The position numbers were made by a program, and so were the translations under genes. A stretch of 64,000 bases of DNA. Source: Halichondria panicea. Lineage: Eukaryota; Porifera; Demospongiae; Suberitida; Halichondriidae. Below the pieces are notes generated by a model that saw only the letters and a list, made by a program, of their open reading frames with translations, was not told the DNA's origin and did no database searches. Within the stretch, counting starts at the first letter, position 1. Each line of letters begins with the position of its first letter. Below are positions 10,671 through 21,799 of this stretch, one piece after another. The DNA lies in contig NC_087391.1 of assembly GCF_963675165.1 (NCBI RefSeq), positions 4,266,646 to 4,330,645 of the forward strand, given 5' to 3'.

Positions 10671-12699
10671 TTTTCTCCAATGTGTTGCCAGCTGTAGCAT
10701 CCCATGTTGACACTTCAACTGAGTCTATTAGGTAGACGGGAAACAGAAACCTCACTCCTAACGTCCTCTACACGAAAATTAACAATTATATTTGTAGGTA
10801 TCTTGACTGAGTGAAAGTTGCATGGAAGACAATGGCTATATACCGTGCATACTTATTGCATACCTCTCTATGTGGTACTCCATCAAAGATGTCCTCCATT
10901 GGCAGTGTGAGTGTGCTGGTGCAGAGAAGAGTGTCGGTGGAGCATATGGAGGCAATATCTGTAGGACGAGCAGGTCATACTAATAGAAATGGTTGGTTGA
11001 GCATTGTTTTGTGCACTATTGACAATTTTGTAGGTAATAAGGGCAAATACGGCTTTCAGTATAATTACTATAGTAAAAAGTATAAGGGGAAAGACCGCGG
11101 TGCTAATGCTTTGGTGGAGGTGTCAAAGCTAAAACTACAGTACTAGCTATTCTATATACACACATTATATCATGATGAACATTTTTTGCATGCAGAGGCA
11201 TAATCCACTGAGAAACTCGAAGAGTGGATAATGATCGACATGATGAACATTTTTGCATGCAGAGGCATAATCCACTGAGAAACTCAAAGAGTGGGTAATG
11301 ATCTACCATGATTGTTGTTAAAAACGATATGCCAAAGGTCTCAGTCTAAAATGATGGCTGCATCAACAGAGCCTTGCAGCTCTCTTCTCACTCTTGCAGC
11401 TACCAATAGCTAGCGTTCTAGTGCAGAGCTAAGTAGAGTAGCAACACTCTGTGGACAAGTTATTCTACGCATTCTTCTGAAAAGGCTGCAATGGCATTCC
11501 AAGTAAGCAAAACTAGGCATAACTTGAGAACAAAGCATTATTTTGCAAATCCACGAATTAAAATCCAAGAAAACGTGACTAGAAGCCTATAGAAACTCTT
11601 ACTTGCACTTTATTGATCCTTGAGCAGCTGTAGCAGTCTACACACACACAACACACTACCGTATACCTTGCTTGCGCATGCGCACCGAGGCATAATGTTA
11701 TGGAGACAATAATTATACCTCTAAATATAGAGTTCTTGATTGAGATGTTTTCATTGACTGCCTCTAATACAATGTCAGCATCAGCCACCGCTGAAGAGAG
11801 GAGACCATCAGCTATTACTTCCCCCTGTGAGAGAGTAACATACAAACCAGTGGAGTACTCTTACAAAATATGATATAAAATGCATGTTATACAGAGTAAC
11901 TCAATCCCCATAATATATTCAATAATGTTTCCCTAAAAGCATTGATGACTTGCATAAATCTAGTAGAAACATCTCCATAGCCTACAACTATATACACTTT
12001 ACTGCGGGTAACAAACAAACTCCAACATGCAAGCATGTTCCAGAGTACCGTATAACGCCAAATTTTAGAGGACCTAATATTTCGCCGATTAATGGATAGC
12101 TCCTTACAGCACCAGAAGTATGCAATGATTTGAGGCAATAATTTTTGAGGTTCAGTTCAAACTGCGAATTAAAGGTTGGCACTATACATCATAGTACCCA
12201 GATACTCCAGACACACCCACCCACCTTGATGTTGAGGTGTGTGGGCAGCAGGTTGTTGTCTCGGAGCTCCTGGAAATGAGCTTCAATAATGGAGTGGATT
12301 GTTTGAATGGTGAGTGGATTGTGGTCGTAGATGTGCACAGTGCAGCCTTGCAGAGCCAGCTCTCCTGTATTGAGTACGAGAGCATTGTGCATTGTGAACT
12401 GATTGTCCATGGTTACAGAACACTACGTTTATCTGTGTTTGAGCCTATACTCTCCTAATTTTGTTATAAGTGCTACAATTTCAATTGATAGCTAGCTCTA
12501 CTTCAATTGTGAACAGTACCTTCAATTCTAAATAAAAGGCAAGAAACTAATTAACACAGTGTTCTGTTACACTATGCTGACGAGTCCAATAAGACAGAAA
12601 CAATCACAATTTTTGTTGTATACCTGCAATTCTTATTCCAAGGAGCCCGCCTCCTATAACAGCCACTCTACGGTGAATCCAGTGGTCTGTATCGGCCAT
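10671..12699 (-). CDS. 3-hydroxyacyl-CoA dehydrogenase-like protein (3' end unresolved)
   Basis: Five exons join in phase: 12699-12624, 12364-12225, 11824-11719, 10958-10864 and 10767-10671, about 171 residues. The N-terminus is a Rossmann NAD-binding fold: GGGLLGIRIAG matches GxGxxGxxxA, and HIYDHNP supplies the acidic residue after strand 2. DADIVLEAVNENISIK matches the dehydrogenase segment before the SNTS region, here CTSTLTLP. GVRFLFPVYLIDSVEV aligns with the catalytic stretch of HADH, normally GLHFFNPV...EV, but the catalytic His is Arg while the Glu is kept. Redox activity of the classical type is therefore doubtful. The last assigned exon ends in phase 1 and the terminal exon(s) below 10671 are not certain. 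The intron at 10959-11718 holds a dispersed repeat. The ATG is only 267 bp from that of PPP4R2 on the other strand. Confidence 0.75.
11160..11697. repeat. Dispersed repeat, copy 2
   Basis: This is the second copy of the repeat at 560-1023. Its left part is internally duplicated: a unit of about 68 bp containing tgcatgcagaggcataatcc occurs twice (about 11170-11238 and 11239-11306). It sits in an intron of the dehydrogenase-like gene. Its right end carries TGCGCATGCGCA (11673-11684), an NRF1-type palindrome. Confidence 0.8.
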
Positions 12700-12966
12700 T
12701 AATTCTTCTCTGCTGTGTCTAGTCTAGCTCTCTCAGCTTTTTGCACAGTCATGGCCATCTCCTCAGCCCCACCCCCCCTTTATCAATCTAGCCACGCCCC
12801 TAGTAGGATAGTCACGTGCTCTTTATTCATCTCTACCATGTACCAATGAGACAATCATCTTGACTGCCTTTCTCCAAGCTTCTTGACACTGTACAAGCCA
12901 TCATACAGCTCTAAGAGTACATGCACTTCATACCAAAAGCGTATGCTTTATATTTAAACAGCTGAA
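12700..12966. promoter_or_regulatory. Divergent promoter between dehydrogenase-like gene and PPP4R2
   Basis: The two start codons are 267 bp apart on opposite strands, so the genes must share or overlap promoters. The interval contains a CACGTG E-box at 12813-12818 and a GC-box-like gccacgcccc at 12791-12800. Function is inferred from spacing only. Confidence 0.55.
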
Positions 12967-15900
12967 ATGGACTACACACACCTTAAGGAGATTCTACAAG
13001 GTTTGTAACATCGTATTACACTGTCACAGCCTGTACTCACTTGTGTGTGGTTAGCTACTAACTACGTATCAATGTGTTCACTCACTTCGCTGTAGTAAAA
13101 TGGTACAAGAGAGTGGGTGTATGCGTACTTGTACTATTAAAGATGTGAGTGTGTATTGTCTGGTGCCTGTTAATATTGTATTTAATGCCCATCACTATTA
13201 TACACAGTTAACAACGAGACTAGGGAGTACCCAGATGAAGCAGACACGATACTCGAAGACACAGCAAAATCAGGAATTGTTCGGTGAGTACAGTGCATTC
13301 ACTCAATGATGCATGCAATATAGCACATTTACCAGAGGCCGCTTGTATAAAGGCCACACTCAAATAGTAGCCGGCCATTTTCAGTTCAATAGAATCCGCT
13401 CTCAAATAGTAGCCTCATTGAACTTTGAGGCTATGATATTGATACTGGTATCTACGGCAGAACTAGGTAGCAGGTTGTTAGTGCTTTTGAAAGACTTTCT
13501 CATGGCAGAGTTCGAGTTTGTGCAGGTCAAAAGAATTTTTTATGACCACTAAACTTGAATTAGCTGGTGTGTTAGTAAGCCTAATAAACGCCTCTCTCGA
13601 ACAGTGGCCTCTCTCGAATTGTAGCCTCCTCTGCCAGCAAAATGAAATATTTAGTAGCCGCGGCCTCTGATCAAGCATTTGGTATGTGCTCTACCATACC
13701 GTATTACTAGCAAGTATCAAATGTACATGAATATGCGAGTGTTATACTGGCATGACAGCATGACACACGATCCTTACCAGAACGCAATAGTTAGATCACA
13801 AGAATCACATTTTTTTGCTGATTTTCAAGGTTTTTTCATACCTAAAATATTCTAGTAATACGGTAACAAACCATAGATAGAACAGGAAAGGGATTGGAAA
13901 CGACCAGGCCGCCCTGTGTCAACGGGTGAAACACTCCACGTTATGATTTCGCGCTCCCGATTATTTTAGTTTTTACCGTACTCTGGTTGTATTTCAACTG
14001 TTTCTAGCTCTCCTATCCACTAGCGATCACTCAGGGGCTGGGAGGTACTCTAGAGAAGTAAGTTTACACCATGGACAAGCTCTAAGTTTGTTGTCTTTAC
14101 TACTTTTTGTTGAAATTACTCCATGTCAACTTTTCTCTTTCCCTGCTGTGAAGCCGAAACAGCAAAGGACATTGCTTGACTTGGTTATTATGTATCTAAG
14201 TGCTATATGGAATGGTTTCATGCTATGGATAAGCTTTACTGTTCATAAGTATAGTCCTTCAAACCGCTTTAGTATACTTTTAGAGACACCACGGGCCTTA
14301 ACCCCCCACGACTTCATAGTAAGGGCTATTCCTTCTTTTATAGCATGTATTTGTTTAGTGATAGTGGCTGCGTTGCTTAGTCGACCTTATGGAGCTAGAT
14401 TCTCCTTACTTTTTAGAATAATCAACATTAAAAGTGATCAATTTCACCATTTCTATGTACAGCACATTGTATGGCAGCAAGACAGGTAATGAGCATGCTG
14501 ACTATAAATTATAATCTTTTGTAGTTTTAGCCACACCCTATAACGTGGAGTGTTTCACGCAAAAATTTGCGTTTCCAATCCCTCTTACTGTTCATCCATG
14601 AACAAACGGTATTCGCCCTATTTAAGACACCACTCTATACAAGTTTACAAAGTATATAAGCGCCACTTGGTCATTTCACCTGATATTGTACGATATAATT
14701 ATATTCATTTTGTGCATAATTATAATCTCGCAAAAGCAATGCAGTGTATTGTGTTGTATTTCTGTGTTTTCTGCTCACCCACAACTTTGTTCACTGCATG
14801 GTGGTGCAGATTTTCATGGAAACTGCTGAAGCCATTGCTAAGAGAAAGACTACAGAGAGTAAGTGTGAGAGAGAGGGCCTAGCATGTAACCTCGCATGTC
14901 ACATGTGTTGGTGGGGAGACAAAATTATTAGCCATACAAGTATAGGGGGAAAACAAAAGCGAAATTATACGCATACTGTTGCTGTTATTTTGTATCTGAA
15001 TATATATACATTCACAGCAGGTATGTACAGTGTGGGTGCATGTGTAAACCAAAGGGCCATAGGACTTTAGGCACGTATGATGAAAAGTACAGGCCATGTA
15101 AAGAACAAATTTAGGGCGACACCTTCTCGTCAGTTTTAGTTGATTGTTGTATTACGTATCCAGGTGCTGGATTGTGGGTTTGAGGGCCAAGAGTGTAAGG
15201 ACGATGAGAGACTGTGTGACCACCTGCTCGACAAACTGGACACATTCGAGAAGTAAACATAGCTACGTTGTGTACACTCAGTATAAGCTTAGCTTGTGCT
15301 AGGCCCCCAGAGCTTGAGTTTGAAAGTCCAAGTTTGCGTATTTTGTAGCTGTAAGGAAGTCTAGCACACGATGGCTGTGTTTAGTGAGGTTTAAATATTT
15401 GGCCATAATTTTCTTCGGAAACTGGCTAATTCTGCTTACCAACTTTGTGTGTCCATAACTTAAGTTATCCAATGATTTATAATTCTTAGAAAGTTCTAAT
15501 ACAGGGTAAGTAACAGTATCCTGTGTTTTGGCTGACCTTGCAGATCATATGTGAGAAGTTACACTACTGTATACTAGATTTTCCGAGCCAGCTGTCTGAA
15601 TATGTAGCACATGGCTGTATTGATGTACATACATGCCAACACCCATTATCTGTTGTTAATTGATGACACCCGTACAGCCCACCGTTCACCATCCAACGAG
15701 TGTGTGAGCTAATTACAGAGCCCAGACGCCACTACAGGAGGATTGGTGCTTACATGAGAGCCATGGAGAGGGTAGGCTAATATCACTCACTGTTATGCAA
15801 CAACCGGGTAGAGGTTGTATGTCCACATTACTAAAATCTGTGTTGATTAATGTAACTGTACTTCAGATGATCTTTACCGCTTCAACACACATTAATTAGT

Positions 15901-16817
15901 AAATGTGACTTTTACAATGATGATGTTTACCTGAAGCTCTCATTACAGAATCTACTGGTTGTGGCCACCCAAGAACCTGACCTGACATGGATGAAAAGTC
16001 CCAGGTAAACACTTAGTCTATAGATATAATATGTACAACAGATTACCCTTCTCCTTTGTAGGCTGTAGTCTGATCTGATTTAGTGGCTTGTACCTACTTT
16101 GGCATTGGTGATTTTCCCGAACAAATAACACTAGTTTTAAATTGATGTGAACACAAACCTAACAAATTTGCACAAATGACCTATTTAACTTGCCGCCCCC
16201 GTAGACTGACACAACTGTTGGAAGAGCCTATGAAAACAACTGATGCAGAAAACAATGCTTCCTCACCGACAACCAAAGACTCTCACCACAATGGCGATAC
16301 ACTCTCACATAATTCTGATTACTCTTCTGATGGCCCAAACAATACAAGACACCCTGTTAGCATAACAACAGATGTAGCCCCTGCCAGTATGAATAGTGAA
16401 CATGAAATCAACGGGCACTTATCAATGGATTTCGAGCCTGCTCGGGTGTGTAGAAAGAGAAAGAGTTGCGACAGAGACGAATTCGAAGGCACACCACCTC
16501 CCCCTCTAATTGAAGAACCGAGAACAATTTTACAAGAAGCCGACTCCACGACAACCGTTGGAGCCGACCAGGAGGGAGTGGCAATGGACATAGACTCTGT
16601 ACCACAAACTGGTATCATGTCTGAGAGTATGGAAACGGAAGAGATTGCCGCAAAGAGACTCAGACCCTCCTCACCGGAAGCCATCGTCCCCTCTAATATC
16701 GGGCAAGTGGGAGCTGAAGAATTGGTGTCGTCTGCACTAGATGAAAGTGGACAAGTGCATAATAAGAGCACAGGACAGTCGGAATCACTCTTGAATGTAG
16801 GGAACCATGGTAACTGA
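12967..16817 (+). CDS. PPP4R2: Serine/threonine-protein phosphatase 4 regulatory subunit 2
   Basis: Seven exons (12967-13000, 13208-13283, 14810-14858, 15164-15252, 15678-15771, 15949-16004, 16205-16817) join in phase to 336 residues. The N-terminal ~130 residues follow PPP4R2 closely: MDYTHLKEILQ matches the family start, and PPFTIQRVCELITEPRRHY with RAMERNLLVVA matches human IPFTIQRLCELLTDPRRNY and GVEKNVMVVS. The last exon (about 204 residues) is acidic, Ser/Thr-rich and low in order, as in the family, and includes the basic cluster RKRKS. PPP4R2 anchors the PP4 catalytic subunit and helps dephosphorylate DNA-damage-response proteins in the nucleus and at centrosomes. The large intron 2 carries an inverted-repeat transposon and another repeat. 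Human PPP4R2 is longer (417 residues) mainly in the tail. Confidence 0.9.
13332..13669. repeat. Possible MITE in PPP4R2 intron 2
   Basis: The ends ccagaggccgc and gcggcctctg are inverted copies. Inside, the motif aatagtagcc or attgtagcc recurs several times. This suggests a small foldback element, but no target duplication is evident. Confidence 0.4.
13880..14593. mobile_element. Inverted-repeat DNA transposon in PPP4R2 intron 2
   Basis: The left end (gaacaggaaagggattgg, then aaacg, then gtgaaacactccacgtta) and right end (taacgtggagtgtttcac, then cgtttccaatccct, then cttactgttc) are inverted copies interrupted by unlike spacers of 23 and 11 bp. The element is about 714 bp. A 400-bp open frame inside (14088-14489) has no ATG at its start and two hydrophobic stretches; I do not recognise it and do not call it a gene. 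No clear target duplication was seen. Confidence 0.65.
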
Positions 16818-18045
16818 ATGTGTAGTAAGCAATCATAGAGTCTATATAATTATTATGTCGCTATAGTTGTTTGTTTGTGTAGTTTTATCATGACTAGCAA
16901 TCTCTCTTCTCACCTACTTATTGTTTATGGCTCCTTGCTAATGTTTATAATTATGCTTTGTAACTGCATCTCTTACGACATTATTTCCCTCAAGTGATAA
17001 AATTGCACATTTCTGTATTTCAATGGTTGATTGTTCTGGGTGTAAGGTACAGAAATGCATGTTTATACGTACTTACATAAGGCGTGCCTGGCCCGATACG
17101 AGAGCATGTGGTCTTCCTTTGAATTGCTCAACTTTTGATATCAATACATACATGTAGAAATTCATTTGCTTGAAAGAACCTATTGACGTGTACGGACTTT
17201 GCCATACCACTTACATTAATTGCTCTTATAAAGCGTTACCTAAGTGGATCGATGTAATTGGCAGACAGTCAACATTCACTTCCATAAATGCTGCTATGGG
17301 CTTGCGTGTTGAAACTATTCCTAAACGTAGCTGTGTTGTTGTGTATCCCACCTGTTACCATGCACTATAAGCTGCTACATTGTTTCAGCTTGGCATGTGG
17401 GAATAGCCGTGTGCCCATTGTTAAAGTTCTCAAAGCCTACATGTATGTACGTGAGCTAGCTATGTCATTGTACGTGAGCTAGGTTTGTCATCGTGTACAT
17501 GTGCTTGTTTTACTTCTGTTCTTACACCCAATACCATTCTCAGCTGTGTTTGCCCTCTATCTATTCAATACCAGGAGTACTGTTCCAATGTTTAACTCTG
17601 GTTGGTTCATAGGCCTCAATGCTTATCTCTGTCTAGCTTTACTGCTATGTTCGAATTCCTGTATCGTATAGCTACTAACACATACTCAGTGTTTCTCTTA
17701 TTTCAGCTTATATCGGGATAATTATGTCCAAGGAATTTTGTATTAGTACTATACTTAGGAAGTAGTACATGTACAATGTTGTATCAACCTGTTTGGGAAA
17801 CCCTTTTTTAGTTCTGTTGGCACATTCTTCTGCAATCTGTAATTTGTTTGTAATTATTTGCCTCATTCTTGCATGTAAATGTAGATATTGTTCGTTGCCT
17901 AGTGACTAAAGCTTACTAAATGGCCTGTGTGGGAACGCCATAATAAGAACTGTTCTACATGTACAGTATAGGTCCTACTTTTATAATTGTTGTCTCAATC
18001 CACCCCTTTACACTAGCCTTGTAACCCCCAAGTCCCCCATACATT

Positions 18046-18245
18046 CATTACTCCCACTCGGGTACGATTATAGGCTATTACGAAAGTGAATGTACGCCTC
18101 TTACTCTCACGCATTTGTTATATACTCCCACTGAAGTACAGTCATAGGCTATATGAAAGTACTGGTCTCAATACACTAGCCTTACCCCCTGCATATGTTA
18201 CTCCCACTCAGGTATATAAATAGGCTGTATATGAAAGTAATTATA
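18046..18245. repeat. Diverged tandem repeat, three units of about 65-80 bp
   Basis: Three units share the pattern actcccactcgggta, then ataggct, then gaaagt. They are diverged and imperfectly spaced. No coding content is seen. Confidence 0.6.
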
Positions 18246-18391
18246 GCCTCAAAGGCCTATTATTTACTCAAAAATAACAGGCCTTTGATTATGATAATGA
18301 CACAGTCTATAAGGATGTTTGTGATAGGAAAAGCCTTTGATTCATCACGGCTATCAGTTGTTGTTATTGTGCTGCTATGTATATATATAAT

Positions 18392-18811
18392 ATCCCCACC
18401 AGAACCAACAACTCTCCTTAGATTGTTTTGAAACATTTTGAAGCTGTGCTTATCTAACGCCACTTTTCACCTTTCACCCTTACCGGATAGACCTGTGTTT
18501 GTATGAATGCTGTGTTTACTGTACTTTGTGAGGTGAGGTTGACAAACTTTCACATAGCAGTCAATAAGCAGAGCAAAGCGGTGGTTGACACTATGTATGG
18601 GATATAGACGTTAGTGTGAAACACCTGCACATCGCTGAAATAATTGAGATTCTTAGGTAACCACCAATATGGACTTACCATACCTGAATAGACACACAAC
18701 TATAGGATGTTGTGCCACTAGGTTTATTCACATGACTACATATTCCCACCAGAACCAACAACTCTCCTCAGATTGTTTAGAAACATTTTGAAGCTGTGCT
18801 TATCTAACGTC
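18392..18811. repeat. Pair of 68-bp direct repeats
   Basis: The segment starting ccaccagaaccaacaactct and ending gctgtgcttatctaacg occurs at 18392-18459 and again at 18744-18811, separated by about 285 bp. The copies are nearly identical, so the duplication is recent. There is no sign of a retroelement between them. Confidence 0.75.
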
Positions 18812-20633
18812 ATCTTCTTCTTCATCGTACTGTTTAGGTGTTAATGCAATTACTATTACAGGCTGATTGCTTATTATTAGTACCACTAAAACACTACCTA
18901 TAGGTAATGGCAACCTGACATACCTCACTTTAGACCTTAGCCTCAACATTTTTCAATTACGATGTGATTATACATGTTTACACCCGTAGCTATAAGCTAT
19001 AATTATGGTTTGGGAAGCATTCATAATGGAACTACGTAAGCATTCAATTCCTGGCAGTGTATACGTATGTTCCTACAATGTACATGTATAAGGACTTTAT
19101 CTAAGATAGACTGTGTGGAACAATGAGCTAAGGTCACTCAATATACCAGTATCTCCAGTGTCTGCATGTAGGTAGTAATTATCACATCATATCCGGCTAC
19201 TGACAGAATCCTTATTAATCCAATTCCCTGTGCATTACTGTAACTGCCTCAGGCCTATATATTGAAACCCATTAGGCTATAGCACAGTTGCATATAAACT
19301 TTTGAGTGTTTCTTTAAAGCTAACTTCTGCTTTGATTATTCTCACTCTTCATGACGCAATTAGCATCACAATTGAACCCGTGCATCGAAACTTTTAGGCA
19401 CTATGAGTTGCAACCTTGTTAACCCATTTTTAGGTTCTCCTTAAGTGCCAGTACACCTATAAGATAATTGATAATTCCGGCTGAACAAAAATGGCTTCTC
19501 CTAATTCTAGTGTGTTGGTTGGTAAAATTAGTCGGTTTGTCTTTTGATATAATTATGCATGCACTAACTTTTTATGGTAGCTAGCTGTCGGAGAACAATT
19601 ATAATTATAAGACTATAGGTATATGGATTTGTGTGAGTGGACCTGTATTTGTGACGTGTGTTGTGTTACGAGGTTATTAATTCATTTGTGGTTAAAATTA
19701 ATTATGTCGAGTAATTTACGTGTTGGAATGCAAACACAAATGCCTGGAGGGCGTAGTAGAGCACGGGATGCAGCCGTAAAGTGGGCAATTACTTATATAT
19801 CTAGGCATTTAATAATCTGTTTGTATGGCTAATGGATTTGGTGTCTGTCCGTGATGATTGATGACAGCCAGGTGCGCAGTCACATTGAGTGCATGAAGCA
19901 TTACGTATAACTTCAGGTTAATATAAGCTTATAGGGCTACTCTTGCCTGAGGCCATATAGGATTTCACCTGATATAGGTGGTTGCGTGTACTTAGGTAGC
20001 TTGTTCTTTGCTTACTTTAATTTGTTCGGGATTCTGACATGGTGTGAAATTATTTGTACAGAATGGAAGGTGCTGTGTAATTTGACTATCTTTCTGGCAT
20101 CTAAGATCTGTAAAACTGCGTTGATTATGCAACTACATGTAATAGCGTGGTGTGTTCTGTCGGCCACAGCAAAGTGACAAGTGACATTTGTGGCTATGTA
20201 CCTACAAGAATTATGTGACCACATTTCAATGGTAAATTGTACTAAGTTCATCATGGCACAGATGTTACATGTCTGGGAGGATGTGACACAAGCAAATAGC
20301 TCCCAGAAATTATTAAATTGATACCATTGAAATGAGGAAATGATGATCAAGTGCTCTGGCTGAACCCCCAAATGTAAATGAGAGTGGTATATTCAACATC
20401 CTGTCGTGTGTGTAATTTGTAACCAGACTCACATCACTTTACATTTAGTTCCAGTTGCCGTCAATAACAGGTTTCCCATTTATTCTGAGAAGATTGTATC
20501 ATTAAACCACACTGCTGTCAATTAACCATGCAATCTCCACCATGCAATCTCCACCATGCATGGTTTCCATGCACCAGCATAGTGCTCTCATGGAATTTCC
20601 ATTATTATAATTACCCCATAAACATTTCACCCT

Positions 20634-21270
20634 AGCTGAAAGCGAAGTATGAGTCTATATATAGCATTTTAAAACATCCCTGTTTGTGACATTTTTGGCT
20701 CAGTTACTTTTTGCAGCCTCGTGTAACAATACACACAGATTTCCCTATAATGAGTGCACGCTCTGAAAGCATAAGTATGAGTCTATATATAGCATTTAAA
20801 AATATCCCTGTTTGTGACATTTTTGGCTCAGTTACTTTTTGCAGCCTCCTGTAACAATACACATAGATTTCCCTATAATGAGTGCACGCTCAGTAGCTAG
20901 CTGAAAGCGTAAGTATGAGTCTATAAATAGCATTTTAAAACATCCCTGTTTGTGACATTTTTAGCTCGAGAGCTATAGTTATGTTGATTAGTTTACAGCC
21001 TCCTGTAACATTACGCAGACTTGTTTATATTTTGCGCTCAGTGTTTCTAACTATTTGAAACACTAGCTGAAAGCGTAAGTATGTACAGGCTATGGGAAGT
21101 GTATGGTGCCTCTTTACGAGTCTATATATAGCATTTTAAAACATCTCTGTTTGTGACATTTTTAGCTCGAGAGCTATAGTTGTGTTGATTAGTTTACAGC
21201 CTCTTGTACATTACACATAAGTGTGTAATGATATGGACTTGTTTAGATTTCCCTGATATGCAGTGCCTTA
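20634..21270. repeat. Long-unit tandem repeat, four copies
   Basis: Four copies of a 130-180 bp unit share gctgaaagcgtaagtatg, gagtctatatatagcatttt, catccctgtttgtgacattt and a tail with gcagcctc(c)tgtaaca. Copies three and four share an additional segment (agctcgagagctatagtt). Each unit contains a TATATATAG run. Confidence 0.85.
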
Positions 21271-21799
21271 ATGAGGTCCCTGGCTTTACAAATAGTTTTA
21301 TCACACTGTTCTGTAATTCCATACTAATGAACACTGTTTGTAATTCCTCCCACGCACATTAAACGATACTGAGCCTAATGGTGTGTATACAAGCTACATA
21401 CATGTGTCCCCACTCCCCAGGGTGGTCAGACCATATATGAGGTAAAAAGCAACTCAAGATCGAAGTCCATATTAGAGAGTAATTATTGGATGGGACATGC
21501 AGCATATGCACCTAATGATGCCTGCCCTCTAGAGATTTATGATTGATCTTGTATTATACTGTAGCAGGAAAATGGATCCCACAACCTTATACAGAGTGTA
21601 CTGCTATGTACATGCTTAAGCTTTGATAGCCATTAGGAATTTCACACATGGCAATCATTTGTCCAAAAGTTAACAGTTAAAAGCATATTATAATTATATG
21701 GCACTCGACAGAACAAAACACAATAGCGGTACGTGTATGAGATATGTAAATAATTATGGTGATTTCAACACAAAATGATGGATGAAGAACAAAAGACAA

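Larger units (their letters stand above)
16818..21799. other. Gene-poor region with tandem repeats
   Basis: About 5 kb between the stop codons of PPP4R2 (+) and the PDZRN-like gene (-), so both 3' UTRs should lie here. I found no exon series. It holds three repeat groups listed separately, plus small foldbacks: caaaggcct...aggcctttg at 18250-18287 and catttcaatggta / taccattgaaatg at 20222-20335. Confidence 0.6.

Noticed and set aside
13096-13144. Possible PPP4R2 exon between exons 1 and 2
   Set aside because: It has splice-like borders, but including it makes the next exon begin with an in-frame TAA; skipping it gives the expected PPP4R2 sequence.
14018-14056. Possible PPP4R2 exon (DHSGAGRYSR frame)
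   Set aside because: The phase joins exon 2 but not exon 3, while exon 2 joins exon 3 directly with the correct residues. It also lies inside a transposon.
14088-14489. Open frame with two hydrophobic stretches inside the PPP4R2 intron element
   Set aside because: It begins at TTG, has no early ATG, shows no recognisable domain and matches no transposase motif.
18392-18811. Direct repeat pair as long terminal repeats
   Set aside because: Units are only 68 bp, with no primer-binding site, polypurine tract or coding region between them.
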